Part shown: piece after piece, positions 55,427 to 64,000 of the stretch | How positions within the stretch are numbered: position 1 is the stretch's first letter | Layout: each line of letters opens with the position of its first letter | NCBI RefSeq assembly: GCF_001468065.1 | Contig: NZ_LNYZ01000004.1 | Coordinates: forward strand, 1-64,000 | DNA: 64,000 nt | Direction of reading: 5' to 3' | Source: Legionella steigerwaltii | GTDB taxonomy: Bacteria > Pseudomonadota > Gammaproteobacteria > Legionellales > Legionellaceae | Translations under genes and position numbers: made by a program | The notes under the pieces: model-generated | What the model was told of the DNA's origin: nothing | Database searches by the model: none | The model's input: the letters and a program-made list of their open reading frames with translations, nothing else

Positions 55427-56827
55427 TTATTTTCTGCTTTTTTCTTTCTTTTTGACATGTTTCATTAATCTTCTTTTCTTATTTACTTGACGCTGTGATA
55501 ATTTAACTTTTTTATCCGCATAAGGATTTGTTCCCCCTTTAAATTCTAATTTTAAAGGAGTCCCTACCAATCCTAAATGCTTAATAAATTCATTACTTAA
55601 ATAACGCTTGTAGCTATCAGGTAAATCAGCCAATTGATTTCCATGAATTACAATGACTGGCGGATTGTGACCACCAAGATGAGCATATCTCAATTTTATT
55701 CTGCGGCCATTCACACAAGGAGGAGTATGTTTCATGCTAAGATCTTGAAGCAAGCGTGTTAATTTAGGGGTTGAAAAAGATTGGACCGCTGAAGCATAAG
55801 CTTCATTGATGTCTTTAAATAAACTACCTACTCCACTACCACGTAACGCGGATATAAATCTAATTTTTGCAAAACTTGCGAAATGTAATCTTCTGGATAA
55901 CTCACTTTTTACTTTTTCCTTATGCTCTTCATCCAGGCCATCCCACTTATTTACCGCAATAACTAAAGCCTTACCGGATTCAATAATAAAACCAAGTAAG
56001 TTCATGTCTTGATCAGTAATTCCTTCCCTAGCATCAAGAAGCTGTAAACATACATTAGATTCTTCAATAGCTTGTAATGTCTTAATCACAGAAAACTTTT
56101 CTATTTTCTCATCAATTCGAGATTTTCTACGAACACCCGCTGTATCAATCAGAGTATATTTCTGTTCATCACGCACAAAAGGAATTGCAATACTGTCTCG
56201 GGTTGTACCTGGCATATCATAAACAACAACCCTTTCTTCGCCTAAAATTCGATTAATTAATGTTGATTTTCCAACATTGGGACGACCAGCAAAGGCAATT
56301 TTAATTGCATTATCCTCTTCAATTTGATCATCTTGAGATGCAAATGGTGATAATACATCATCAAGCAACGCAACAATACCTCTGCCATGTGATGAAGAAA
56401 TAGAATGGATATCTGCAACACCTAATGCGTGAAAATCAGCACAAGCCACATCATCATCCAGCTCTTCAGTTTTATTAACAACGAGATGTACTTTTTTACC
56501 TAATTTACGTAAATTATTGGCAATTTTTTCATCAATTCCAGTTAAACCCGCTCTTCCATCGACTAAAAAAAGAATAATATCCGCTTCATTAAGTGCAATT
56601 TCTGATTGTTTAGACATTAGATTATCAACAGCTATATCATCAACACCGATACCTCCTGTATCAACTACAATATAGTGTTTATTATCATGCTGAGCTTGAC
56701 CATACTGTCTGTCGCGAGTTAAGCCAGGAAAATCAGCAACAAGGGCATCTTGTGTCTTGGTTAGTCTATTAAATAAGGTAGACTTACCAACATTAGGACG
56801 CCCAACAAGTGCAATCACAGGGATCAT
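55427..56827 (-). CDS. der: Ribosome-assembly GTPase Der (EngA)
   Basis: The 466-residue GTPase has two tandem G domains (each with GRPNVGKST, residues about 8-16 and 181-189) and a C-terminal KH-like domain ending in a very basic tail ([18 protein letters not shown]). It is needed for 50S subunit maturation. It sits 3 bp after bamB on the same strand, the usual gamma-proteobacterial order. Confidence 0.96.
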   Translation of the reverse strand: MIPVIALVGRPNVGKSTLFNRLTKTQDALVADFPGLTRDRQYGQAQHDNKHYIVVDTGGIGVDDIAVDNLMSKQSEIALNEADIILFLVDGRAGLTGIDEKIANNLRKLGKKVHLVVNKTEELDDDVACADFHALGVADIHSISSSHGRGIVALLDDVLSPFASQDDQIEEDNAIKIAFAGRPNVGKSTLINRILGEERVVVYDMPGTTRDSIAIPFVRDEQKYTLIDTAGVRRKSRIDEKIEKFSVIKTLQAIEESNVCLQLLDAREGITDQDMNLLGFIIESGKALVIAVNKWDGLDEEHKEKVKSELSRRLHFASFAKIRFISALRGSGVGSLFKDINEAYASAVQSFSTPKLTRLLQDLSMKHTPPCVNGRRIKLRYAHLGGHNPPVIVIHGNQLADLPDSYKRYLSNEFIKHLGLVGTPLKLEFKGGTNPYADKKVKLSQRQVNKKRRLMKHVKKKEKSRK

Positions 56828-56830
56828 TTA

Positions 56831-57985
56831 TTAACTCACAGATAATTGATTAAGCATTCCATTGTCTGTTAACACATATAACTTTCTTCCTACCACACTT
56901 GGAGAAATACTGACGCTCCCTGAAACTTTTGAACGACCTATAATTTCACCTGTTTGAGCATCAACAAAATGTAAATAGCCGGTTTTATCACCAACAACCA
57001 AGTCATTTTTTACCAGTGATGGTTCGGTTAGTCCTCTTGCTTTGAGGCCAGTTTGCTTCCAATTCACCTGTCCATTGTGTTTATCAATAGACCATAAGAC
57101 ATCATGACTGTCAGTTACATACAAAGTATTTCCACTTAAGACCATATTTTTATAGACAGAACCTGGCTTTCTCCAAATGAATTGTCCATTAGCTAAGGAG
57201 AGAGCACCAATATACCCCTGATAACTTGCAAGATAAACTACATTATTGTCTACAATGGGATCAGCATCTATATCGACTAAGCGCTCTACATCACTCGAAC
57301 CGGATGCATAGGCAATACTTCGTTGCCACATAACTCGCCCTGTTTCCCTATCCAACGCATCCAATTTGCCATCAGAAAAACCGATCAGTACCATATTTCC
57401 CATAGCAACTGGCGATGAGCTTGCTTTAAGAATTAAGCTGGGGGCACCGTGCTCAGCCATCCATATTTGTTTGCCGTCTGCTGCATTAAATGCATAGACC
57501 CTACCATCGATTGTCTTTACAATTACTTTTCTGCTAAGAATGGTTGGTGGCGATAAAATTTCTCCAGTAACCTTAGTTTGCCACAACTTTTTACCATCAT
57601 TTTGGTTAAGTACGACCAATGAAGAGTTATTTGTACCTAAAGCAATGTAACCACTGGCTACAGCAGGACCACTGACCAACCCATGTTTTAATTCTGTAGT
57701 CCACTTCACTTTACCATTATGCTTATTAATTGCCTGCACTAAACCACTAGCATCTGCAGTATAAATAACGCCTCTATTTACTACAGGTTTTAATCTTAAA
57801 TATTCTTTATTTTTAGAAGCCTTACCCGCGGCTGTAGTCCAATTTTGTTCCACTTTAATTTTATCTTTAACCTGCTTAAGCTCTTTAGGTTTTGGCGTGT
57901 TGTCTTTACCTAACATATAGTCATCAAGTTTTGAACATCCTTGGGTTAAGACACAGAGAATTAAAACAAATAATCTCATTTTCAT
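56831..57985 (-). CDS. bamB: Outer-membrane assembly lipoprotein BamB
   Basis: The 384-residue lipoprotein has signal peptide and lipobox LTQGC (Cys17) and then an eight-bladed PQQ-type propeller with recurrent blades such as NKHNGKVKWTTEL, NQNDGKKLWQTKV and NAADGKQIWMAE. It is part of the BAM complex that inserts outer-membrane barrels. A 132-bp gap separates it from yfgM. Confidence 0.95.
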   Translation of the reverse strand: MKMRLFVLILCVLTQGCSKLDDYMLGKDNTPKPKELKQVKDKIKVEQNWTTAAGKASKNKEYLRLKPVVNRGVIYTADASGLVQAINKHNGKVKWTTELKHGLVSGPAVASGYIALGTNNSSLVVLNQNDGKKLWQTKVTGEILSPPTILSRKVIVKTIDGRVYAFNAADGKQIWMAEHGAPSLILKASSSPVAMGNMVLIGFSDGKLDALDRETGRVMWQRSIAYASGSSDVERLVDIDADPIVDNNVVYLASYQGYIGALSLANGQFIWRKPGSVYKNMVLSGNTLYVTDSHDVLWSIDKHNGQVNWKQTGLKARGLTEPSLVKNDLVVGDKTGYLHFVDAQTGEIIGRSKVSGSVSISPSVVGRKLYVLTDNGMLNQLSVS

Positions 57986-58117
57986 GAAAATTAAACCTCA
58001 ACTTTTGCTATATAAAATATATCAATTATGTACTGTTATGCCTGCATGAATTTTTTACCTGAATGAACAAAAAAGAACATGGAGTTACAAGTTCCTTGCT
58101 CCAGGCGCTAATAATGG

Positions 58118-58792
58118 TTATGCAGACTCTACGTTTTTATCTTCAGAAATCATTGAGTGCGATTTACTTGCTATTGCATTAGTTTTCATTTCTAAAAATA
58201 AATTACCCATCCCATTATTTTTCACTTCATCTAAAGCCTGCTTATAGGAATTCATGGCTTCCTGATATTGACCAGTGGCACCATAAATATCACCTTTCAA
58301 CTCATTAATAACTGGCAAATATGTATTATCATCAACGCTGCTTAACTCTTTAAGAGCATTTGTGTATGACTTTTCTGCGGCGAAAATGCGTGCAATACGA
58401 ATTTTCGCAATTTGTTTTAAAGCCAACATCTTACTGTTCGTAGCAACAGCTTGTAACTCCTCTGCAGCATTATCTAGTTTATTTTTTGATACATAGATTT
58501 TCGCAAGAGTCATATGTGCTGCGTCAGCATAGACTGTATTACTGTGCTCATGAATTAACTCATTTGCATAGGCTCGTACCGATTTTACATTTTGATTAGA
58601 AAGAGCAACCATCATTTGTTCATAGGCAATTGATGCTTGTTGAGTAAGCTTATCCTGATGCCAATGCAAATATCGATATCCAGCAATTCCAAAGAGTATA
58701 AGCGATAATACTACGGTGACAAGATTACCGTATTGCTTCCACCATTTTTTTATCGATTCTAATTGTTCCTCTTCAGTCATATACACTGACAT
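58118..58792 (-). CDS. yfgM: YfgM-family tetratricopeptide membrane protein
   Basis: The 224-residue protein has a short cytoplasmic N-terminus (TEEEQLESIKKWWKQYGN), one membrane helix (about 22-42) and a periplasmic TPR-like domain. This is the YfgM/UPF0070 layout, an ancillary partner of the Sec translocon and periplasmic chaperones. The ATG at 58792 is chosen because AGGAG lies just upstream; a GTG six codons earlier overlaps it. It follows hisS by 14 bp. Confidence 0.93.
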   Translation of the reverse strand: MSVYMTEEEQLESIKKWWKQYGNLVTVVLSLILFGIAGYRYLHWHQDKLTQQASIAYEQMMVALSNQNVKSVRAYANELIHEHSNTVYADAAHMTLAKIYVSKNKLDNAAEELQAVATNSKMLALKQIAKIRIARIFAAEKSYTNALKELSSVDDNTYLPVINELKGDIYGATGQYQEAMNSYKQALDEVKNNGMGNLFLEMKTNAIASKSHSMISEDKNVESA

Positions 58793-58806
58793 AACATTCT
58801 CCTGCC

Positions 58807-60084
58807 TCACTCGAAATAATCTTTTAAAACCTTATTAATCATATTTTGATCCACTGTAATTTGCTCCGCTTCATTACGTAAATCTTTAATACTGACCTGT
58901 TGATTCGTTAATTCATCATCGCCCAAAATTAAAGCTAAGCGTGCACCACTCTTATCTGCCTTTTTGAATTGACTTTTAAAACTGCCACCAGCAGTATTAA
59001 CAGATACTTCAATTTCTGGATAAGCATTACGAATTGATTCAGAGATTATAAGTCCTCTTACCACAGCCTGGTCATTAACAGCAATAATAAATAATCCATT
59101 TTTTTTACTCTCTTCTTTGAGAAGGGCTAAAGTTTCCATCAGCAAGTATATTCTTTCTATACCTAACGCAAAACCTACCGCTGGTGTTGGATTGCCACCA
59201 AGTTGCTCAACCAATATGTCATATCGGCCACCGGCACAGATTGTAGCCTGACTACCTAATTTATCAGTTACCCACTCAAATACTGTATGCCCATAATAAT
59301 CAAGCCCCCTGACTAAAACAGGATTAATCACATAAGGTACACGTAATGCATCCAAACCCTCACAAAAAGACTGAAAATGCTCACGACTCTTTTCATCAAG
59401 AGCATCAATTAATTTTGGCGCATTAGCCAATAGCTGTTGCATTTCGGGGTTTTTACTGTCCAAAATCCGCAACGGATTGCGAGTTAATCTGCGTTTGCTA
59501 TCCTCATCCAACTGATTTTCATGATCAGTCAAATATTCAACAAGAATCTTTTTATAACGCTGCCGCTCAGTTAACTCACCTAAAGTGTTTACCTGCAATT
59601 GCACTAAATGAGCAAATCCTAATTGTTCCCAAAATTTACGACAAACAGAAATTAACTCCAATTCAACCATTGCACCTGGTATTCCAAACACCTCGACACC
59701 TAATTGATTGAATTGACGATATCTTCCCTTCTGAGGTCTTTCATGACGAAACATTGGGCCTATGTACCAAAGTTTTTGTTGCTGATTATGCAAAAGTCCA
59801 TTTTCAAGGCAAGCACGCACACAACCAGCAGTTCCCTCAGGTCTTAAAGTAATACTGTCTCCGTTTAAATCACTAAAAGTATACATTTCTTTTTCGACTA
59901 TATCGGTTACCTCGCCTATAGTCCGTTTGAATAGCTGGGTACTTTCAATCAATGGAAAACGTATTTCCTGATAACCATAACCAGACAACACCTTCACAAA
60001 AACTTGTTCGATTGAACGCCATAATGCCGTTGTACTAGGCAAAACATCATTCATTCCTCGTATTGCTTGAATTCGCTCAGCCAC
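58807..60084 (-). CDS. hisS: Histidyl-tRNA synthetase
   Basis: The 425-residue class II synthetase has RGMNDVLPSTTALWRSIE, motif 2 region FRHERPQKGRYRQFNQLGVE, the histidine-binding loop LVRGLDYYGHTVFEWV and a C-terminal anticodon-binding domain. It charges tRNA-His. It overlaps rodZ by 8 bases; in many gamma-proteobacteria ispG lies between these two genes but is absent here. Confidence 0.96.
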   Translation of the reverse strand: MAERIQAIRGMNDVLPSTTALWRSIEQVFVKVLSGYGYQEIRFPLIESTQLFKRTIGEVTDIVEKEMYTFSDLNGDSITLRPEGTAGCVRACLENGLLHNQQQKLWYIGPMFRHERPQKGRYRQFNQLGVEVFGIPGAMVELELISVCRKFWEQLGFAHLVQLQVNTLGELTERQRYKKILVEYLTDHENQLDEDSKRRLTRNPLRILDSKNPEMQQLLANAPKLIDALDEKSREHFQSFCEGLDALRVPYVINPVLVRGLDYYGHTVFEWVTDKLGSQATICAGGRYDILVEQLGGNPTPAVGFALGIERIYLLMETLALLKEESKKNGLFIIAVNDQAVVRGLIISESIRNAYPEIEVSVNTAGGSFKSQFKKADKSGARLALILGDDELTNQQVSIKDLRNEAEQITVDQNMINKVLKDYFE

Positions 60085-60658
60085 CTATCTTCTCCAGAGG
60101 AGACATTTCAGGTTTAGGATTTATTATTGATTGCATTTTTGATATATCAGTGAGCTTTAATTCTGTAGTTTCCATTGTTGGCGTTTGATTCAACGATAAA
60201 TCAGCTGGTGCACTTTTTGCAGGAAATACCTGTTGAGTATCTCTGTTTTTTTGCCACCAAATACCAACAGCTACAATCACACCTACGGCAAATAAAATTG
60301 TAAACCAGCGAATAATGTGCTCCGCTTTATGAGACTCACGTTTACTTTGCTGCCATAAGAGTGCACGATCAGATTTTTTCTCAACAACAAACTGCTCATT
60401 AAATATCTCTAAATAAGGCTCAGGTGAAGTACCTAGTAACTTAGCATATGCACGCAAATATCCCTTAACAAAAACAGGTTCTGGTAACAAATGAAATTCA
60501 TTATTTTCAATTAATTCAATAATACGAACTCTTAAGTGCAATTTATTGGCAACATACTCAATTGTATATCCTTTTTGTTGGCGTATACCAGCAAGTTGTT
60601 CGCCTGGATTTCTATCATGCTCTATTATATTTTCATCCAGTGTGGTTGTTGTATTCAT
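60077..60658 (-). CDS. rodZ: RodZ-like cell-shape protein
   Basis: The 193-residue protein has an N-terminal HTH_25 domain (about 18-85, GEQLAGIRQQKGYTIEYVANKLHLRVRIIELIE, with FVKGYLRAYAKLLG), a basic juxtamembrane stretch and one helix (about 115-136). RodZ links MreB to the wall-elongation machinery. The periplasmic part is short, without the beta-domain of E. coli RodZ. It overlaps pilW by 26 bases. Confidence 0.88.
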   Translation of the reverse strand: MNTTTTLDENIIEHDRNPGEQLAGIRQQKGYTIEYVANKLHLRVRIIELIENNEFHLLPEPVFVKGYLRAYAKLLGTSPEPYLEIFNEQFVVEKKSDRALLWQQSKRESHKAEHIIRWFTILFAVGVIVAVGIWWQKNRDTQQVFPAKSAPADLSLNQTPTMETTELKLTDISKMQSIINPKPEMSPLEKIGG

Positions 60659-61409
60659 TATTTACTCCACTATTATCGATATTGGAATTCAAATTATTTA
60701 TGCTTTGTTCATATTCTGCGGCTATAGCATGTTGCCCAACCTTATCAGAAGCCTCTTTGGCCAAAGATAATAATACCCTATCATTCAAAACTAATTCGGG
60801 ATGCTTCTGTACTAGTGCAAATGCCTCTGAATTATGTTCCGATTTAATTTCAAGTTTTAGTAATTCATAGAAGGATGCCTTTCGAGAAGGATCCTGATTT
60901 AATGCTTTTGCAAAATAACCCCTTGCCTTATCTTCATTAGGAACTGATAGAGCACAAAGACCTGCATTTTCATAGGCTCCAGCAGTATGCACATATTTTA
61001 AATCATTAACAGCCTTTAAAAAGTAAGCTTCCGCTTTTTTATAATCGCCTTGTCGGCATAAAAAAGCCCCATAATTATTAAGCTGAGCGCCTCCATTACC
61101 TGCTAATGATATGGCTTTTATATAATATTTCTCTGCTTGGTCTAGCTCTTTTGTCTGCTCAAAATAATAAGCCATTGCTGAATTAACATCAGGTGAAGTC
61201 GGTTCTTGTTCCAATGCAGTGATCAGCTTTTTTTTCGCTCTCGGTCTATCACCTTGTTTTAAATAGCCTAATCCTAACTGAACATTATATGATGCAGCCT
61301 TGCTGAGATCTGGTTTTTTAAAATTTTGTTTTTCACTTTCTTCATCATGAGCACATGCCTGCAAAAACAGACAGGTCATAATAAACAAGAGATAAAACTT
61401 TTTAAACAC
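60633..61409 (-). CDS. pilW: Type IV pilus biogenesis lipoprotein PilW/PilF
   Basis: The 258-residue lipoprotein has lipobox LFLQAC (Cys19) and about six TPR motifs, including AASYNVQLGLGYLKQGDRPRAKKKL and NNYGAFLCRQGDYKKAEAYF. It is the pilotin-like factor that lets the PilQ secretin assemble in the outer membrane. It sits in the conserved rlmN-pilW-rodZ string. The C-terminal end is Asn-rich. Confidence 0.93.
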   Translation of the reverse strand: MFKKFYLLFIMTCLFLQACAHDEESEKQNFKKPDLSKAASYNVQLGLGYLKQGDRPRAKKKLITALEQEPTSPDVNSAMAYYFEQTKELDQAEKYYIKAISLAGNGGAQLNNYGAFLCRQGDYKKAEAYFLKAVNDLKYVHTAGAYENAGLCALSVPNEDKARGYFAKALNQDPSRKASFYELLKLEIKSEHNSEAFALVQKHPELVLNDRVLLSLAKEASDKVGQHAIAAEYEQSINNLNSNIDNSGVNNEYNNHTG

Positions 61410-61511
61410 AATATTTCACACTAAGGTTAGAAATGATTGCGCATTATAACCGCTTACAAATAAATTAAAAATGATTTGTCACAAATAATGATTTTATTGT
61501 GGTGTAAAAAT

Positions 61512-61589
61512 GTAGCCTGGGTGAAGGAGTAAGCCGTAACCCGGGTTTAACAATTGTCCCCCGGGTTTCGCTGCGCTGACCCAGGCTAC
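61512..61589. repeat. Palindromic intergenic repeat, copy 10
   Basis: Arms GTAGCCTGGGTGAAGGAGTA and GCGCTGACCCAGGCTAC with CCCGGG at inner edges. It lies 5 bp after the rlmN stop codon (minus strand). Confidence 0.87.
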
Positions 61590-61594
61590 ACGAA

Positions 61595-62725
61595 TCATTC
61601 TATTGCCTGCTGTTCTTCATTCTTTTTAGGTATAAAATGTAATTTTTGCCATCTTTGAGAACGGCTTGTTCTGTCTTTAACTTCACCAGCCAATTGACCA
61701 CATGCGGCATCGATATCATCACCACGTGTTTTTCGAGTAATTGTGTTAATTCCATGAGCAATTAACTTATCTCTAAATGCATCAATTGTTTCCTGTGATG
61801 AGCGCTGATACTGCGTCATCGGAAAAGGATTAAAGGGAATTAAATTAACTTTTGCTGGAACGTTACGCAACAATTTTATCAATTGATTTGCGTGCTCTGG
61901 TTGATCGTTAACCCCCTTAAGCATTACGTACTCAAAGGTCACTTTTCTTCGCGGTTCATTTTTAAAATAGGTTTTACATAAAGCCATTAACTGAGCCAAG
62001 GGATATTTCTTATTTATAGGTACCAACTCATTTCTTAGTTCATCATTGGGTGCATGTAATGAAACAGCCAAAGCTACGGGACTAACTTCTCTTAAACGCT
62101 GCAGATCAGGCAATACCCCAGAAGTGCTTAAAGTAACACGACGTTTTGATAATCCATAAGCAAAATCATCCATCATAATATTCATTGCCGATACGACATT
62201 ATCAAAATTAAGCAAGGGTTCCCCCATGCCCATCATCACCACATTGGTGACTCTTTTGTCATGTACTCCCTGCTGTAGCGATAATTCACGAACTGCCAAC
62301 CATACTTGCCCTATAATTTCACCTGTGGATAAATTACGATTAAAACCCTGTTTTGCAGTGGAACAAAAAGAGCAATTCAAAGCGCATCCTACTTGTGAAG
62401 AAACACATAAAGTCCCTCGATTGGCTTCAGGAATAAAAACTGTCTCAATACAATTGCCACAATCCAGTTTTAAAAGCCATTTATGGGTACCATCACTGGA
62501 TTTTTGGCAGGCAACTATTTCAGGCAATTTGATATATGAGCGTTGCGCAAGCTTTTCTCTTAATGACTTGCTTAAATTAGTCATTTTTGTGAAATCAGAT
62601 AAACCTGCTTGATGAATCCATTGTATTATTTGTTGCGCACGATAAGCTTGCTCGCCCCAACTATCCAGCAGTTCACGCATTTGTTGATAATTGTAATCCA
62701 GCAGATTTACTTTTTGTGCAGTCAT
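61595..62725 (-). CDS. rlmN: 23S rRNA/tRNA (adenine C2) methyltransferase RlmN
   Basis: The 376-residue radical-SAM enzyme has the iron-sulfur motif CALNCSFC (Cys114, Cys118, Cys121), SSQVGC before it and the late Cys of [16 protein letters not shown] needed for methyl transfer. It methylates A2503 of 23S rRNA and A37 of some tRNAs. It is flanked by repeat copies 10 and 11. Confidence 0.96.
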   Translation of the reverse strand: MTAQKVNLLDYNYQQMRELLDSWGEQAYRAQQIIQWIHQAGLSDFTKMTNLSKSLREKLAQRSYIKLPEIVACQKSSDGTHKWLLKLDCGNCIETVFIPEANRGTLCVSSQVGCALNCSFCSTAKQGFNRNLSTGEIIGQVWLAVRELSLQQGVHDKRVTNVVMMGMGEPLLNFDNVVSAMNIMMDDFAYGLSKRRVTLSTSGVLPDLQRLREVSPVALAVSLHAPNDELRNELVPINKKYPLAQLMALCKTYFKNEPRRKVTFEYVMLKGVNDQPEHANQLIKLLRNVPAKVNLIPFNPFPMTQYQRSSQETIDAFRDKLIAHGINTITRKTRGDDIDAACGQLAGEVKDRTSRSQRWQKLHFIPKKNEEQQAIE

Positions 62726-62770
62726 TTTTGCTCCAAATTTAATGACCTAAGTTAAAATAATGTATTGAAT

Positions 62771-62860
62771 GTAGCCTGGGTGCAGCACAGCGGAACCCGG
62801 GTTTTAGTTTTTTTCTCTTATCCCGAATTCCCGGGTTCCGCTGTGCTGCACCCAGGCTAC
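62771..62860. repeat. Palindromic intergenic repeat, copy 11
   Basis: Arms GTAGCCTGGGTGCAGCACAG and GCTGCACCCAGGCTAC, nearly perfect, with CCCGGG at inner edges. It lies 51 bp after the ndk stop codon (minus strand). Confidence 0.94.
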
Positions 62861-62911
62861 ATTACTACATTACGACACTACTTTGGTCATTAAATATCAA
62901 AAATCAAATTC

Positions 62912-63337
62912 TTATCTTTCACAAATTTCATGTGGTTCAAAAAAGAAAGCAATTTCACGAGCTGCATTTTCAAGACTGTCTGAGCCATGTACTGCATTGG
63001 CATCAATACTGTCGGCAAAATCAGCACGTATCGTTCCTGGAGCAGCTTCTTTAGGATTTGTTGCACCCATGATTTCTCTGTTTTTCATTACTGCATTTTC
63101 ACCATGTAAAACCTGGATCATCACTGGACCAGAAATCATGAACTCTACCAAATCTTTAAAGAAAGGACGTGCACGATGAATATCATAAAAACTTTCTGCT
63201 TGTTCACGAGAAAGTTGCATCATTTTTGCGGCGATTATGTTTAGGTTAGCATTTTCAAAACGAGTATAGATTTGACCAATAACAGATTTAGCGACTGCAT
63301 CAGGCTTAATAATTGACAAGGTTGTTTCTTTTGCCAT
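62912..63337 (-). CDS. ndk: Nucleoside diphosphate kinase
   Basis: The 141-residue enzyme has the N-terminus [13 protein letters not shown] and the phospho-histidine His117 in ANAVHGSDS. It moves the gamma phosphate between nucleoside di- and triphosphates. The start at 63337 is placed by GGAG 6 bases upstream; an ATG four codons earlier overlaps that site. Confidence 0.95.
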   Translation of the reverse strand: MAKETTLSIIKPDAVAKSVIGQIYTRFENANLNIIAAKMMQLSREQAESFYDIHRARPFFKDLVEFMISGPVMIQVLHGENAVMKNREIMGATNPKEAAPGTIRADFADSIDANAVHGSDSLENAAREIAFFFEPHEICER

Positions 63338-63492
63338 CATGGACTCCATAGGGGTTTAGTTAAAGTGCAATATTATACACGAAATACCAGCTATATGGCT
63401 AATATAAATTCATTTTTATATTATTATGCTCTTGATGGCAAAAGCAAAACTAGAGTTCTAAAATTGTTTTGCTTTCTTGTCCTGATTTATTG

Positions 63493-64000
63493 CTATAAAG
63501 ACCCAATACTTTTATCAAAATATAAAGGCTCTCTATTAATTGCATCTTGCTCAGGATCAATTTTGTAATCAGGTAATGATTTCATTAAATCAACAACGCG
63601 AATAATCGTATCAAAAAATTGATTTCGGTAAGAATTGGCTGAACGATTCAATTCATCCGCTTGTTGAACAAAATCCGTTATCTGTTCATCAAAATCCAAG
63701 TCCATTCGCAAGATTTCTGATAGTGAGGATAACATTTTTTTCTTTAAGTCTTCTGTTAGCGAAACCTTGAGAACTTCGTTCATTTTCTCTATAAAAAGAG
63801 ACTGATTAGTTTGAACTTCCGCCATATTGCAATAAATCAACGCATGATTCGTTGCCCGTCGAATTTGACTTTTTTTGACTGAGAGGCCAGCAGCCTTAAA
63901 TAATTTGTTAATCGAGCTGAGTGCTTTTTCCAATTCCGTATTAAATATTTGAGTCAGTTGAATCAAAATACGCTGGCTGTTAGCAATCAAATAATCATGA
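63493..64000 (-). CDS. Helical protein of unknown function, 5' end outside the window
   Basis: The frame stays open to the right edge (codons CAT GAT TAT before TTG 63990), so the true start is probably beyond it. The visible ~168 residues are hydrophilic and helical, with no signal peptide, membrane segment or known motif (ANSQRILIQLTQIFNTEL, then LDFDEQITDFVQQADELNRS). It ends 155 bp from the ndk start, on the same strand. Confidence 0.6.
   Translation of the reverse strand, partial: HDYLIANSQRILIQLTQIFNTELEKALSSINKLFKAAGLSVKKSQIRRATNHALIYCNMAEVQTNQSLFIEKMNEVLKVSLTEDLKKKMLSSLSEILRMDLDFDEQITDFVQQADELNRSANSYRNQFFDTIIRVVDLMKSLPDYKIDPEQDAINREPLYFDKSIGSL

Noticed and set aside
60536-60870. Three overlapping plus-strand frames with hydrophobic, Cys-rich products
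   Set aside because: They are shadows of rodZ and pilW on the minus strand; composition follows from the complement of those genes.
4314-62860. Repeats considered as a CRISPR array or as tRNA-like structures
   Set aside because: Copies are kilobases apart, palindromic, with no spacers and no cas genes; arms do not form a cloverleaf.
63365-63568. 67-codon plus-strand frame between ndk and the edge gene
   Set aside because: It has no ribosome site, overlaps the minus-strand gene at 63493 and shows no recognisable motif.

Overview
The window looks like a chromosomal segment of a gamma-proteobacterium, most likely Legionella or a close relative. This is inferred from the low GC content, a Pht-like MFS transporter, two proteins that resemble Dot/Icm effector candidates, and a largely gamma-proteobacterial gene order around ndk-rlmN-pilW-rodZ-hisS-yfgM-bamB-der. 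No rRNA, tRNA, CRISPR array, insertion sequence or phage was seen. The species call rests on gene content alone.

Layout. 1-4.3 kb: end of an export/metal-resistance operon (membrane-fusion fragment, TolC-like lipoprotein, and a multicopper oxidase fused to a CopB-like outer-membrane barrel). 4.4-8.2 kb: a polytopic membrane protein, a rhodanese, and an orphan protein with ADP-ribosyltransferase-like motifs and an acidic C-terminus. 8.2-12.8 kb: a fermentation/stress group (small membrane protein, ackA, maoC-pta fusion, hsp20, divergent alcohol dehydrogenase). 13-15.2 kb: a dimethylarginine hydrolase coupled to an amino-acid permease. 15.2-18.5 kb: a coiled-coil protein, then an MFS transporter preceded by a previously uncalled 38-residue valine-rich leader peptide and a large stem-loop. 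18.6-28.7 kb: a GGCT-like protein, a small exported protein, a GGDEF protein, three peptidoglycan enzymes (DacB, YkuD, NlpC/P60), an APC permease and an RpiB-like isomerase. 28.7-34.9 kb: a small secreted Cys-containing protein, an ATP-grasp ligase, a one-module NRPS (C-A-PCP, hand-read Asn-like code) and two unknown proteins. 35-41.1 kb: ppsR, a GH18 chitinase and the methylcitrate genes prpB-prpC-prpD. 41.2-49.8 kb: mnmC, a POT peptide transporter, hemL, rubredoxin (too short for a usual ORF cut-off), hemJ, terC, pcnB and folK. 50-55.3 kb: universal stress protein, then a tightly overlapped operon of beta-CASP MBL hydrolase, AMP/thymidine phosphorylase, PRPP-synthetase-like protein and ATP-cone nuclease. 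55.4-64 kb: der, bamB, yfgM, hisS, rodZ, pilW, rlmN, ndk, and an unknown helical protein running off the right edge.

Eleven copies of one ~65-95 bp palindromic repeat (arms beginning GTAGCCTGG) lie between genes. Every copy is within about 60 bp of the 3' end of at least one gene, which suggests a role in transcription termination or mRNA 3'-end protection.

The strongest candidate for something undescribed is the valine-leader/stem-loop arrangement at 16960-17229 ahead of the Pht-like transporter. It resembles the ivbL type of control but is applied to an uptake gene. Other good candidates are the NRPS/ATP-grasp pair, the ART-like orphan, the oxidase/CopB fusion, and the RNA-to-ribose-phosphate operon at 50.7-55.3 kb.
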